Source: Thiohalocapsa halophila (lineage in GTDB: Bacteria; Pseudomonadota; Gammaproteobacteria; Chromatiales; Chromatiaceae). Taken from it: 64,000 bases of DNA. The position numbers and the translations under genes were made by a program. The notes under the pieces were generated by a model. The model saw only the letters and a program-made list of their open reading frames with translations. It made no database searches and had not been told where the DNA came from. The stretch spans positions 1 through 64,000 of the forward strand of contig NZ_NRRV01000008.1 of assembly GCF_016583825.1 (NCBI RefSeq), read 5' to 3'. Below, piece after piece: positions 9,040-17,730 of the stretch (the stretch's first letter is position 1; each line of letters starts with the position of its first letter).

Positions 9040-10155
9040 TCAGTATTCGGCGCCGAGATACTGATCGAGGATCGTAAACCACTCTTCGGAGCGGATCACA
9101 TCCAACAAAGCGACATTGACGGGCTCGCGTGCGGGGCTGCCGTGTGGGAGGGCGATGCCGTAGTCCTGTCGCCGCAGAATCAACGGCAAGACCTGTAGCC
9201 GATGCGCGAAGGCTTCCTTGACCTGGTAGCGCAGGATCGGCGCGTCATGGACGACGGCATCGGCCGCACCGCCGGCGAGCTGCTCGAGGGCCTCGGTAAG
9301 GGTGTCTGCGGTGCGGTGGCGAATGCCTTCGTCGGTGAGGAATTGGTCGCTGGTGCTGCCGCCCAGCGTCAGCACGCGCTTCACGCGCAGGTCGTCGACG
9401 CCGCTGACCGACGCGTCCAGCTCATTGACCGTCAATGTGGTGGTGATGGCGGCGGTGAAGGAGGAGATGGCAATGAGTCCGGCGAACATCCAAACCAGGG
9501 CGATGAACCGGCCCCAGAGGGTCGTCGGCGCCTTGTCGCCGTAGCCGACGGTGGTCATGGTCACGGCGGACCACCAGAGGCCGGAGCCAATGCCGGAGAC
9601 GGGCGTGCGCTGGAACTGCGTGTTGGCCCGGCGCTCGGCGAGCCAGATCAGCACCCCGACGGCGACCAGCAGTGCCAGCAACGCGGCAACCACGGCCAGG
9701 AAGGCAGGGGACAGGAAGCGCTTGATGACCCGAAACAGGCTGGTGCTGCGCAGCGGTACGGCCACGGCGAGTCCCGAGGTGTGAAAGGGATGCGAGAAGT
9801 CCATGACCTGCTCGCGGTCGCTGGTGATGGTGAGCGCCGCCGCGGCGGCGTCGATGCGCCCGCCAATCACCGCGTCGAGCATCTCATTGAGCCCCAGCTC
9901 GGTATAACGGAAGTCGTAGCCGGTGCGCTCGCTGATCCGATTCCAGAGCTCGATGGCGATGCCCGACCACTGGCCGTCGTCCGTCTTGATCGCAAACGGC
10001 GGTGCGTGGCGGGTGGCGATGGTCATCGGCTCTGTGGGAGCCGGCTCGGCTGCGCCCGCGGCCGCCCCCGCATCGCTGCCCTCTGGCTGGGCACCGAGCG
10101 GGCTGGACCCGCAGACTACAAACAACACGACCAGCCAGGTGATTGGGGATCTCAT
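9040..10155 (-). CDS. Glutamate-receptor-like potassium channel (solute-binding domain plus TVGYGD pore)
   Basis: A 371-residue ligand-gated channel resembling cyanobacterial GluR0. A signal peptide (1-22) is followed by a family 3 solute-binding lobe (45-140: IATRHAPPFAIKTDDG, GGRIDAAAAALTITSDR, FSHPF). A first membrane helix lies at about 150-173, and a pore loop with the K+ selectivity sequence TVGYGD at 202-207. The last helix ends in SSFTAAITTTLTV, matching the M3 gating motif region of glutamate receptors, and the second binding lobe follows (250-371). The ATG at 10155 is set by the signal peptide; the same frame stays open far upstream only because it crosses the repeat array. A bound amino acid is expected to gate K+ flow. 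Confidence 0.88.
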   Translation of the reverse strand: MRSPITWLVVLFVVCGSSPLGAQPEGSDAGAAAGAAEPAPTEPMTIATRHAPPFAIKTDDGQWSGIAIELWNRISERTGYDFRYTELGLNEMLDAVIGGRIDAAAAALTITSDREQVMDFSHPFHTSGLAVAVPLRSTSLFRVIKRFLSPAFLAVVAALLALLVAVGVLIWLAERRANTQFQRTPVSGIGSGLWWSAVTMTTVGYGDKAPTTLWGRFIALVWMFAGLIAISSFTAAITTTLTVNELDASVSGVDDLRVKRVLTLGGSTSDQFLTDEGIRHRTADTLTEALEQLAGGAADAVVHDAPILRYQVKEAFAHRLQVLPLILRRQDYGIALPHGSPAREPVNVALLDVIRSEEWFTILDQYLGAEY

Positions 10156-10308
10156 CGGCAACTCCGAGCTCGAAGATCGCTCCAGCCTAGCACTGGGGCC
10201 GGACTGGCGGCGCGGCGGGCCGCTTGTCCGTTGTCTGGATCGGCCAGCGACAGCGGCTGATGGCCATAGGAGCGGCATCCCTGCTGCGGTGGTCATTGCA
10301 TTGCTCTG

Positions 10309-11340
10309 GAAGTCGTCGCGGCAAGGATGCCGCTCCCACAGCTCGGAGTGGTCGTGGGAGCGGCCTCTGGCCGCGACGACTTCCAGAGCGCCGGCAGCGG
10401 CACGTCGCGGCAAGGATGCCGCTCCCACATCCGAGCGTAGCCGTGGGAGCGGCCTCTGGCCGCGATGACTTCCAGAGCACCGGCAGCGGCGTGTCGCGGC
10501 AAGGATGCCGCTCCCACGTCCGAGCGTAGCCGTGGGAGCGGCCTCTGGCCGCGATGACTTCCAGAGCGACGGCAGCGGCGTGTCGCGGCAAGGATGCCGC
10601 TCCCACATCCGAGCGTAGCTGTGGGAGCGGCCTCTGGCCGCGATGGCTTCCAGAGCGCCGTCAGCAGCACGTCGCGGCAAGGATGCCGCTCCCACATCCG
10701 AGCGTAGCCGTGGGAGCGGCCTCTGGCCGCGACGGCTCCCAGAGCACCGACAGCAGCACGTCGCGGCAAGGATGCCGCTCCCACGTCCGAGCGTAGCCGT
10801 GGGAGCGGCCTCTGGCCGCGATGACTTCCAGAGCACCCGCAACGGCGTGTCGCAGCAAGGATGCCGCTCCCACATCCGAGCGTAGCCGTGGGAGCGGCCT
10901 CTGGCCGCGATGACTTCCAGAGCGCCGGCAGCGGCGCGTCGCGGCAAGGATGTCGCTCCCACATCCGAGCGTAGCCGTGGGAGCGGCCTCTGGCCGCGAT
11001 GACTTCCAGAGCGACGGCAGCGGCGCGTCGCGGCAAGGATGCCGCTCCCACGTCCGAGCGTAGCTGTGGGAGCGGCCTCTGGCCGCGATGATTTCCAGAG
11101 CGCCGGCAGCAGCGTGTCGCGGCAAGGATGCCGCTCCCACGTCCGAGCGTAGCCGTGGGAGCGGCCTCTGGCCGCGATGGCTTCCAGAGCACCCGCAGCG
11201 GCGTGTCGCGGCAGGGATGCCGCTCCCACATCCGAGCGCGTCCGTGGGAGCGGCCTCTGGCCGCGATGACTTCCAGGGCGCCCTCAGCAGCACGTCGCGG
11301 CAAGGATGCCGCTCCCACGTCCGAGCGTAGCCGTGGGAGG
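10309..11340. repeat. Tandem array of 89-bp REP/BIME-like units
   Basis: The sequence GTGGGAGCGGCCTCTGGCCG recurs at 10354, 10443, 10532, 10621, 10710, 10799, 10888, 10977, 11066, 11155 and 11244, with a partial copy near 11334. The period is 89 bp throughout. Each unit pairs a REP-like hairpin with an inverted partner ending GCCGCTCCCAC, so each is a small bipartite (BIME-like) element. Units differ by a few bases, mostly in the spacer. Because 89 is not a multiple of three and stops are rare, every frame is open, creating long false reading frames. No protein gene is present. Confidence 0.95.
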
Positions 11341-11430
11341 ATGCAGGATCAGGCGGTTACAGCAACCGCAGTGTCGGGCTCGGTCCCTCAGCCCGATCTG
11401 CGGCGGATGCCCCCGCCCGCCGGCGCCGGA

Positions 11431-14400
11431 TCAGGTCTCCGCCGGGCTCGATGCGGCCGGGGCGGCGGACCCGCCGCCCTTGACCCGCTCGCGCAGTGAC
11501 TGCACGAAGACGTACAGCGGCGGGATGACGACGATGCCGAGGATGGTCGCCGCCAGCATGCCGCCAAAGACCACCACACCGAGCGAGACCTGGCTCGCTG
11601 CACCGGCACCGGTTGCCAAAAGCAGCGGCAGCATGCCGAGGATGAAGCTGAACGCGGTCATGAGCACGGCGCGGAAGCGGATGCTCGCCGCGTCGGCCGC
11701 CGCCTGCTGGATGGGGCGTCCTTCCTCGCGCAGCTGCTTGGCGAACTCGACGATGAGGATCGCGTTCTTGCTCGCAAGGCCGATCAGCATCACCAGCCCG
11801 ATTTGCGTGTAGACATTGTTGTCCAGCCCCACGGCCCAGGTGGCGGCGAGGCCGCCGGCGCCGGCGATGACCACCGACAGGATGACCGACGTGGGCACGG
11901 TCCAGCTCTCGTACTGCGCCACCAGGAACAGATAGACGAACAACAGCGCCAGGGCCAGCACCACGGCCGCCTCGCCGCCCGCCTGCACCTCCTGGAAGGT
12001 CGTTCCGCTCCAGTCGATGGCATAGCCGGCGGGCAGGTTGTTGCGCTCGATCTCGCGCAGGGCCGCGATGCCCTCGCCGGTGCTGCCGGTGGGCGTCACA
12101 TTGACGCTGGCGGCACGGAACATGTTGAAGCGCCGCGTGCTCTCCGGGCCGAGCACCGGCTCCACCGTCACCAGCGATGCGAGCGGCACCATCTGTCCCC
12201 GGTTGTTGCGCACATGCAGCTTGGACAGGTCCTCCGGGCTCATCCGGAAGGGTGCGTCGGCCTGCATGAAGACACGGAAGGTGCGCCCGAACAGGTTGAA
12301 GTCGTTGACGTAGAGCGAGCCCAGATTCGCCTGCAGGGTCAGAAAGAGGTCAGAGACGGGCACGCCCATGGTCTCCGCGCGCCTGCGGTCGATGTCCAGG
12401 AACAGCTGCGGCGTGCGGGCGCTGAAGGTGGAGAAGGCGCGCTGGATCTCTGGATTCTGGTTGGCGTTGATAAGTAGGCCCTGCAGCGATTGGGCCAATT
12501 CTTCCGGCGAGCGACCGGCGAGGTCCAGCAGCTCCGCCTCGATGCCGCCGGCGGTGCCGAGGCCCTGGATGGGCGGCGCCGCGAAGGCGAACACCGTCGC
12601 CTGCGGAATGGACAGCAGCTTCGGCTGGACCCGCGCCAGCACGGCGTCCGACGTGGACGCCGGCCCCGGCCGGTCGTCCCAGTGCTTGAGTATCGCGATG
12701 GCCAGGCCGCCGCTGGAGCGCACGCCGGCGAGCAGGCTGAAGCCGGCCACCGTCAGCACATGGTCGATCTCGGGCTCGGCCGCCAGCGTCTGCTGCACCT
12801 GGTCCAGCACCGCGCCGGTGCGGGCCACCGACGCGGCATCGGGCAGGGCGACATCGATGAAGAAATAGCCCGTGTCCTCGCTCGGGATGAAGCCCGTGGG
12901 CACCCTGTCGAACAGCCAGCCGGCGGCGACGCCGCTGGCGACGATGATCAGCACCGCGACGATGGAGACCTTGCCGATGCCGGCCACCAGGGCGGTGTAG
13001 CCCTTGCGCGTCTTGTCCAGCCCCTTGTTGAACCAGCGCAGCGGGCCGCGCGGCGTGCGCGACGGTCGCAGCAGCAGGCCGCACAGGGCCGGGCTCAGGG
13101 TCAGGGCTACCAGCGACGAGATCGTCACCGCCACCGAAATGGTCACCGCGAACTGCAGATAGAGCTGGCCCGTGATGCCGGGCAGGAAGGCGGTGGGCAC
13201 GAATACGGCGTAGAGCACCAGGGTGGTGGCGACGACAGGGCCCGTGACCTGCTCCATGGCGCGCTTGGCGGCCGCCTTGGCGCCGAGGCCCTCCTCGTCG
13301 ATGAGGCGCTGGGTGTTCTCCACCACGACGATGGCATCATCCACGACGATGCCGATGGCAAGGATCACCGCGAACATCGACACCGTGTTGATGGACAGGC
13401 CCGCGGCGAGCAGGATCGCGAAGGTGCCGACGATGGACACCGGAATGGCCAGCACCGGCACCAGGGTGGCGCGCCAGTCGCCGAGGAAGACATAGGTCAC
13501 CAGGATCACGAGCCCCAGGGCCTGGAGCAGGGTGATGACCACGTTGCGCATGCTGATGCGCACGAAGTCCGTGGTGTCGTAGTAGATGGCGTATTCCAGG
13601 TCGTCCGGGAAGCGCTCGGCGAGCTGGTCCAGGGTCTGGTAGACCAGGTCCGCGGTCTCCAGTGCGTTGGCGCCCGGTGACAGATAGATGCCCAGCGCCG
13701 CGGTGGGCGCGCCGTCGATCCACGCATTGGCGTCGTAGGTTTGGGCGCCGAGCTCGATGCGCGCGATATCGCCGAGGCGGATGGTGGAGCCGTCCGGGTT
13801 GGTGCGCACCAGGATCTGCTCGAATTCGGACACCTCGGTGAGCCGGCCCTTCGCCTGCAGGCTGTAGGTGAAGGCACGCGCCTCGTTGCCGGGCGGGGCG
13901 CCCAGGCGGCCGACGGCGGCCTGCAGATTCTGCCGGCGGATGGCGCTCACCACCTCGGCCTCGCTGACGCCGAGCGCGGTCATCTCCTGCGGGTCCAGCC
14001 AGACGCGCATGGCATAGTCCAGTGGCCCGAACTGGCTCGCCTCGCCGACGCCGGGCAGCCGCGCCAGGGCATCGCGGATGTTGATCTCCATGTAATTGGA
14101 GAGGAACAGCCGGTCGAAGCTGCCATTCGGTGAGAGCAGATTCACCGTCAGCAGCATGCTGGTGGACTGCTTGCGCACCGACACGCCCTGCTGAGTGACC
14201 TCCGTCGGCAGCGTCGGCAGCGCCAGCGCGACGCGGTTCTGTACATTGACTGCCGCGATGTCGGGGTCCGTGCCCACCGCGAAGGTCACATCCAGCCGAT
14301 AGCTGCCCGTGTTGTCGCTGGTTGAGGTCATGTACAGCATGTCGTCGACGCCGTTGACCTCCGCCTCGATGGGCGCGGCGACGGTCTCGGCGACCACCTC

Positions 14401-14565
14401 GGCATTGGCGCCGGGGTAGAAGCCCTGCACCGAGACCTGCGGCGGGACGATGTCCGGGAACTGCGCCACGGGCAGGACGCGGATGCCGATGGCGCCGGCG
14501 ATGATGATCACCACGGAGATGACCATCGCGAAGCGCGCGCGATTGATGAAGAAGGCGGAGAACAT
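11431..14565 (-). CDS. RND multidrug efflux permease (HAE1/AcrB family)
   Basis: The inner-membrane pump of a tripartite efflux system, 1044 residues, normal for AcrB/MexB. It has the N-terminal helix with RFAMVISVVI, a porter domain, and the TM4 proton-relay pair in GIVVDDAIVVVEN near residue 405. A second half repeats the topology, with a C-terminal helix cluster containing GLASKNAILIVEFAKQLREEG (the conserved TM10 Lys region). It exchanges protons for drugs, bile-salt-like or other amphipathic compounds. The ATG is 6 bp past the stop of the adaptor gene, so they form an operon. No TolC-type outer-membrane factor gene is adjacent, so one encoded elsewhere must be used. Confidence 0.95.
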   Translation of the reverse strand: MFSAFFINRARFAMVISVVIIIAGAIGIRVLPVAQFPDIVPPQVSVQGFYPGANAEVVAETVAAPIEAEVNGVDDMLYMTSTSDNTGSYRLDVTFAVGTDPDIAAVNVQNRVALALPTLPTEVTQQGVSVRKQSTSMLLTVNLLSPNGSFDRLFLSNYMEINIRDALARLPGVGEASQFGPLDYAMRVWLDPQEMTALGVSEAEVVSAIRRQNLQAAVGRLGAPPGNEARAFTYSLQAKGRLTEVSEFEQILVRTNPDGSTIRLGDIARIELGAQTYDANAWIDGAPTAALGIYLSPGANALETADLVYQTLDQLAERFPDDLEYAIYYDTTDFVRISMRNVVITLLQALGLVILVTYVFLGDWRATLVPVLAIPVSIVGTFAILLAAGLSINTVSMFAVILAIGIVVDDAIVVVENTQRLIDEEGLGAKAAAKRAMEQVTGPVVATTLVLYAVFVPTAFLPGITGQLYLQFAVTISVAVTISSLVALTLSPALCGLLLRPSRTPRGPLRWFNKGLDKTRKGYTALVAGIGKVSIVAVLIIVASGVAAGWLFDRVPTGFIPSEDTGYFFIDVALPDAASVARTGAVLDQVQQTLAAEPEIDHVLTVAGFSLLAGVRSSGGLAIAILKHWDDRPGPASTSDAVLARVQPKLLSIPQATVFAFAAPPIQGLGTAGGIEAELLDLAGRSPEELAQSLQGLLINANQNPEIQRAFSTFSARTPQLFLDIDRRRAETMGVPVSDLFLTLQANLGSLYVNDFNLFGRTFRVFMQADAPFRMSPEDLSKLHVRNNRGQMVPLASLVTVEPVLGPESTRRFNMFRAASVNVTPTGSTGEGIAALREIERNNLPAGYAIDWSGTTFQEVQAGGEAAVVLALALLFVYLFLVAQYESWTVPTSVILSVVIAGAGGLAATWAVGLDNNVYTQIGLVMLIGLASKNAILIVEFAKQLREEGRPIQQAAADAASIRFRAVLMTAFSFILGMLPLLLATGAGAASQVSLGVVVFGGMLAATILGIVVIPPLYVFVQSLRERVKGGGSAAPAASSPAET

Positions 14566-14571
14566 GATGGC

Positions 14572-15693
14572 TCAGCCCTCGTCGTACAGCGTCGCTGGAT
14601 TGGGCTGCACCACCATGCCGGGACGCGCCTTCTGCACTCCTTCCACGATGACGTGCTGTCCCGTCTGCAGCCCGGACTCGACGATCCAGTCGGTATCCAC
14701 CCGGGCGCCGAGCTCCACGCGGGCGAGCTGCACCTCGTTGTCGGGCGTCACCACCAGCACGAAGCGCCCGGCCTGGTCCTGCTGCACGGCGATCTGCGGC
14801 ACCACCATGGCCCGCTCCGGCTCGGTGGCGCGGGAGACGACGGTGACGAACTGTCCCGGCAGCAGCAGCTCCTGGTCGTTGTCGAAGCTGGCCCGCACCC
14901 GCACCGTGTCCGTGGTGGGGTCGACCTCGGGATCGAAGAACTCGAAGCGCCCGGGCTCATCCAGCATGGAGTTGTCCGCGAGTCGGACATAGGGCCGGAA
15001 TTGATCGCTGCCGTCCTGCATGCGCCGCACGGCGAGCATGGTGCGGTCATTCACCGGAATGTTCACGAAAATGGGATCGATGCGCACCAGCCGTGCCAGC
15101 GGACCCGAGCCCGGCCCCACCACTGCGCCCTCGGCGAACTCGACCCGGCCTATGCGGCCGGTGAAGGGCGCCCGGATCTCGGTGTAGCTGAGCTCGATTT
15201 CGGCACGCTGTAGGGCCGCTCGCGCGGCATCCACTGCGGCGCTGGCTTCCTGCTCGGCGGCGACGGCGGCATCGAGCTGTGCCTGGGTGGCACCGCCGCG
15301 CTCGATCAGGGGCTCCAGGCGCTCGCGCTGCAGGCGGGCGTTGGTCAGGGTCGCCGTGGCGCGCTCCACGTCGGCCTGGCGCGCGGTGACACTGGCCTGG
15401 AAGGGCTCGCGCTCGATGCGAAACAGCAGGTCGCCGGACTCCACCATGGCGCCCTCCTCGAAGGCGCGCTCCTCAAGGAAGCCCTGCACCCGCGCCACCA
15501 GGTCGACGGCGTCGATGGCCTCGACCCGGCCGACGAATTCCATGGACGGCGTGATCTCGCGCTCGCGCACCGTCGCGACGCCTACGGCGGGCGGCGGTGC
15601 GGCGACAGCAGGGCCAGCTGCCTGCTCGCCGGGCTCGCAGCCCACCAGCGCGATCATGGTAGACAACAGAATCAAGCCAAGGGATCGCCGCAT
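14572..15693 (-). CDS. RND efflux periplasmic adaptor lipoprotein (AcrA/MexA family)
   Basis: A 373-residue membrane fusion protein. The start at 15693 gives MRRSLGLILLSTMIALVGC, a lipoprotein signal with lipobox LVGC, so it should be anchored by lipid to the inner membrane. It is followed by the biotinyl-lipoyl strand (EFVGRVEAIDAVDLVARVQG), an alpha-helical hairpin (about 95-165), the second lipoyl half with IRAPFTGRIG, and the beta-barrel domain (LLPGQFVTVV). It bridges the adjacent permease to an outer-membrane channel. The frame extends 72 bp further upstream but without a signal peptide. No regulator gene is adjacent. Confidence 0.93.
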   Translation of the reverse strand: MRRSLGLILLSTMIALVGCEPGEQAAGPAVAAPPPAVGVATVREREITPSMEFVGRVEAIDAVDLVARVQGFLEERAFEEGAMVESGDLLFRIEREPFQASVTARQADVERATATLTNARLQRERLEPLIERGGATQAQLDAAVAAEQEASAAVDAARAALQRAEIELSYTEIRAPFTGRIGRVEFAEGAVVGPGSGPLARLVRIDPIFVNIPVNDRTMLAVRRMQDGSDQFRPYVRLADNSMLDEPGRFEFFDPEVDPTTDTVRVRASFDNDQELLLPGQFVTVVSRATEPERAMVVPQIAVQQDQAGRFVLVVTPDNEVQLARVELGARVDTDWIVESGLQTGQHVIVEGVQKARPGMVVQPNPATLYDEG

Positions 15694-15941
15694 GTGGACT
15701 CCGTGAAGATTGGAGGGGTAGAAAGGCCGAGGCGCCAATCGGGCTTCGATGCACTTTGGAGGCATGGAAGGGACGTTGATGGTAACCGGGGCGATGGTGC
15801 GAAGATAGCGCCGGGCTATGACCGCGGCGCCGCAGGCTCGCCGTGCTGCTCCGCTCGCTGGCGGGCGGTCGCCGCGAGACGACGGGCCGGGCGGCGATCA
15901 GTGGCATCGCGTCGTAGGCGGGCCGCGCACCCGATCAGGCC

Positions 15942-17089
15942 TCAGCGGTCCAGGATGTCGTTCAGCGCGACGCCGGCGGACACGGCGTTCTGCTTGAAGT
16001 TGTAATCCAGCAGCGTGTCGCCGTAGCCGGTGAAGCCAACGAGATAGCCCCGCAGCGGCCCGACGAGCGGCGGGGTCATCCAGCTGACGCGCAGGGCGCC
16101 CTTTTTCTCCACCGGGTTGCCGCGACCCATCAGTGCGAAGCTATGGCCGCGCCATTTGTAGACGGCGGTCAGGTCGCCGTAGCCGTAGTAGTCGGTGATG
16201 TCCGGGTTGTCTTCGCCGGCGTCGTCGATGCGAATCCAGGGCCGCAGCAGCAGGGCGAAGTTGCCCTTCTCCAGGCCGATCTCGGCCACCAGGCGGTCCC
16301 AGCTGCGCGAGATGGGGTCTGCGCGGCCGTTGGATTGGTGGTTGTAGCCGATGCTCAGCAGCTGCAAGTCGAAGCCGGCGAAGCTGAGGTCCGGCTGCCA
16401 CGCGAGCTTGAGCTCCGGCTCATAGTTGGTATCGCGGAAGGGGCTGGATTTCTCGCTGTTGTAGATCTGCCAGAAGCTCTGCTGCGTATAGGCGAACCAG
16501 CCGCCCCAACGGCGGTCATTGCTGGCCCAGAACCGCGTCTTGAAGCTGATCTGGAAGGCGGCTTCCAGGTTGTCCACCTCGTTGTCCTCGGCGTTCAGCG
16601 CCGTGAACAGGGGCTCCAAGGGCTGCTCGTTGGTGCGGCTCTGGTACCGCACCGGGTTGAGATAGTTGGGGCGGTAGAGCTTGATCAGATAGCGCTCGCT
16701 GTCCGGCTCGAAGCTCCAGGCGTTCGTCAACAGGGATGCGGTCCTGGACTCGCCGGTGCCGACCGCCGGCGCGGTGATGGGCTCGTCGGTGGCTGCCGGT
16801 GCGGTCATGGGCGCGCCGGCGCCGGCCGCTGCGCGGTCTGCCGGCGCGGCGGCCGGTTGTGCCGCCGGTTGTGCTGTTAGCGCCGTTGCGGGGATATCGG
16901 CCGCTTGCGGTGCCGTGGCTGCGCGGCCGCTGACGCGGTCATAACACGCGAGCCGCTCGGCATCGGCGTCGATGCCCGCGCATGCCTGCATGCCGCTGCC
17001 GGCCTGCGCGGTTGCGCCGGCGCTGGCCAGGAGCAGAATCGCAGCCGGGCCCAAGGCCAGCGAGATCGCGCGAGCGTGCCGGTTCGCAT
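15942..17089 (-). CDS. pldA: Outer-membrane phospholipase A, with an apparent frameshift in the signal peptide
   Basis: The C-terminal 270 residues match OMPLA: a 12-strand outer-membrane beta-barrel that hydrolyses phospholipids and is activated by dimerisation and Ca2+. The catalytic region reads GYNHQSNGRADPISRSWDRL, with His and Ser of the triad (HxSNGR) present. The third residue, Asn in E. coli (SWNRL), is Asp here. A Pro/Ala-rich linker and a Cys-containing segment (CAGIDADAERLACYDRVSG) precede the barrel. The signal peptide LALGPAAILLLASAGATA has no ATG in frame. The ATG at 17087-17089 is in another frame, and one extra base near 17066-17071 would join it perfectly, so the gene is either frameshifted or carries a sequence error there. 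Confidence 0.85.
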
Positions 17090-17106
17090 GGTGGGTCCCA
17101 GGCTGG

Positions 17107-17191
17107 GTAGGTCGGGCTGAGGTACGAAGCCCGACGCCGAGCTGGCAGTCACCGCCCGAGTGTCGGGCCTCCTGGCGTCGGCCCGACCTAC
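17107..17191. repeat. Inverted repeat of the GTAGGTCGGGC/GCCCGACCTAC family
   Basis: Arms GTAGGTCGGGC (17107-17117) and GCCCGACCTAC (17181-17191) enclose smaller hairpins (TCGGGCTGAG...GAAGCCCGA). Related sequence recurs at 40611-40640 and 41850-41880. It lies upstream of pldA. Confidence 0.7.
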
Positions 17192-17312
17192 GGTCACGCC
17201 CCTGCGGCCCGGCGGCAAGCAAGACTTGCCCGCTCTCCCGGGCGCTCGAGCTTGCGCGGATACTGGTGCGGGCGCCGCAATGGGCGCTGGAATGGGGGTC
17301 TGATTCGCTCAT

Positions 17313-17730
17313 GACTGCTGAGGACGGCGGAGTTGCGAGCTGGGTCGCCCGGGCTGTATCGCCCGAGCCGGCGTCAACCCGTTAGCTTGCCCTGGAGGCG
17401 CCCCCATGGCAATGAGCCGAGATGAAGAAAAAACTGGGCTTCCCGCACGCGTTGTGTCGGGCGGCGGGCGGTTGTTTGACCTGTCAGTCACTAGGGGCGG
17501 ATCATTCGAGCGCTTTGGCCGGTACCATGACCCTGCGCTAGCGCTTGTACGGCGAATGGACAGGTTGAAGCGATCGCGCGGCTTCGAGCACGTCGGAGCC
17601 TCCTGCCCGTTGACGGGGACGCCCATTGAGCCTGGGTCTCAGCGCAGTGTCTCGGGACGCGATGACGGCGGCCCCTGCTTCGGTATGCTTTCGTGGTCGT
17701 GGCGATTCGGCACGGCTTGCAATCGGCCGC
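17313..17730 (+). other. Intergenic region ahead of tamA
   Basis: About 400 bp with no recognised gene. It holds possible alternative tamA starts (TTG at 17626, ATG at 17662) and presumably the tamAB promoter. Confidence 0.4.

Noticed and set aside
10293-11318. Long minus-strand reading frames (200-700 residues) rich in RGQRPLPRLRSD-type repeats
   Set aside because: They are read-through of the 89-bp non-coding repeat in three frames. The identical DNA gives different peptides in each frame, and no start signal is present. Only the last part, from 10155, is a real gene.
10309-11340. CRISPR array
   Set aside because: The whole 89-bp unit is repeated, including what would be spacers. There are no unique spacers and no cas genes.
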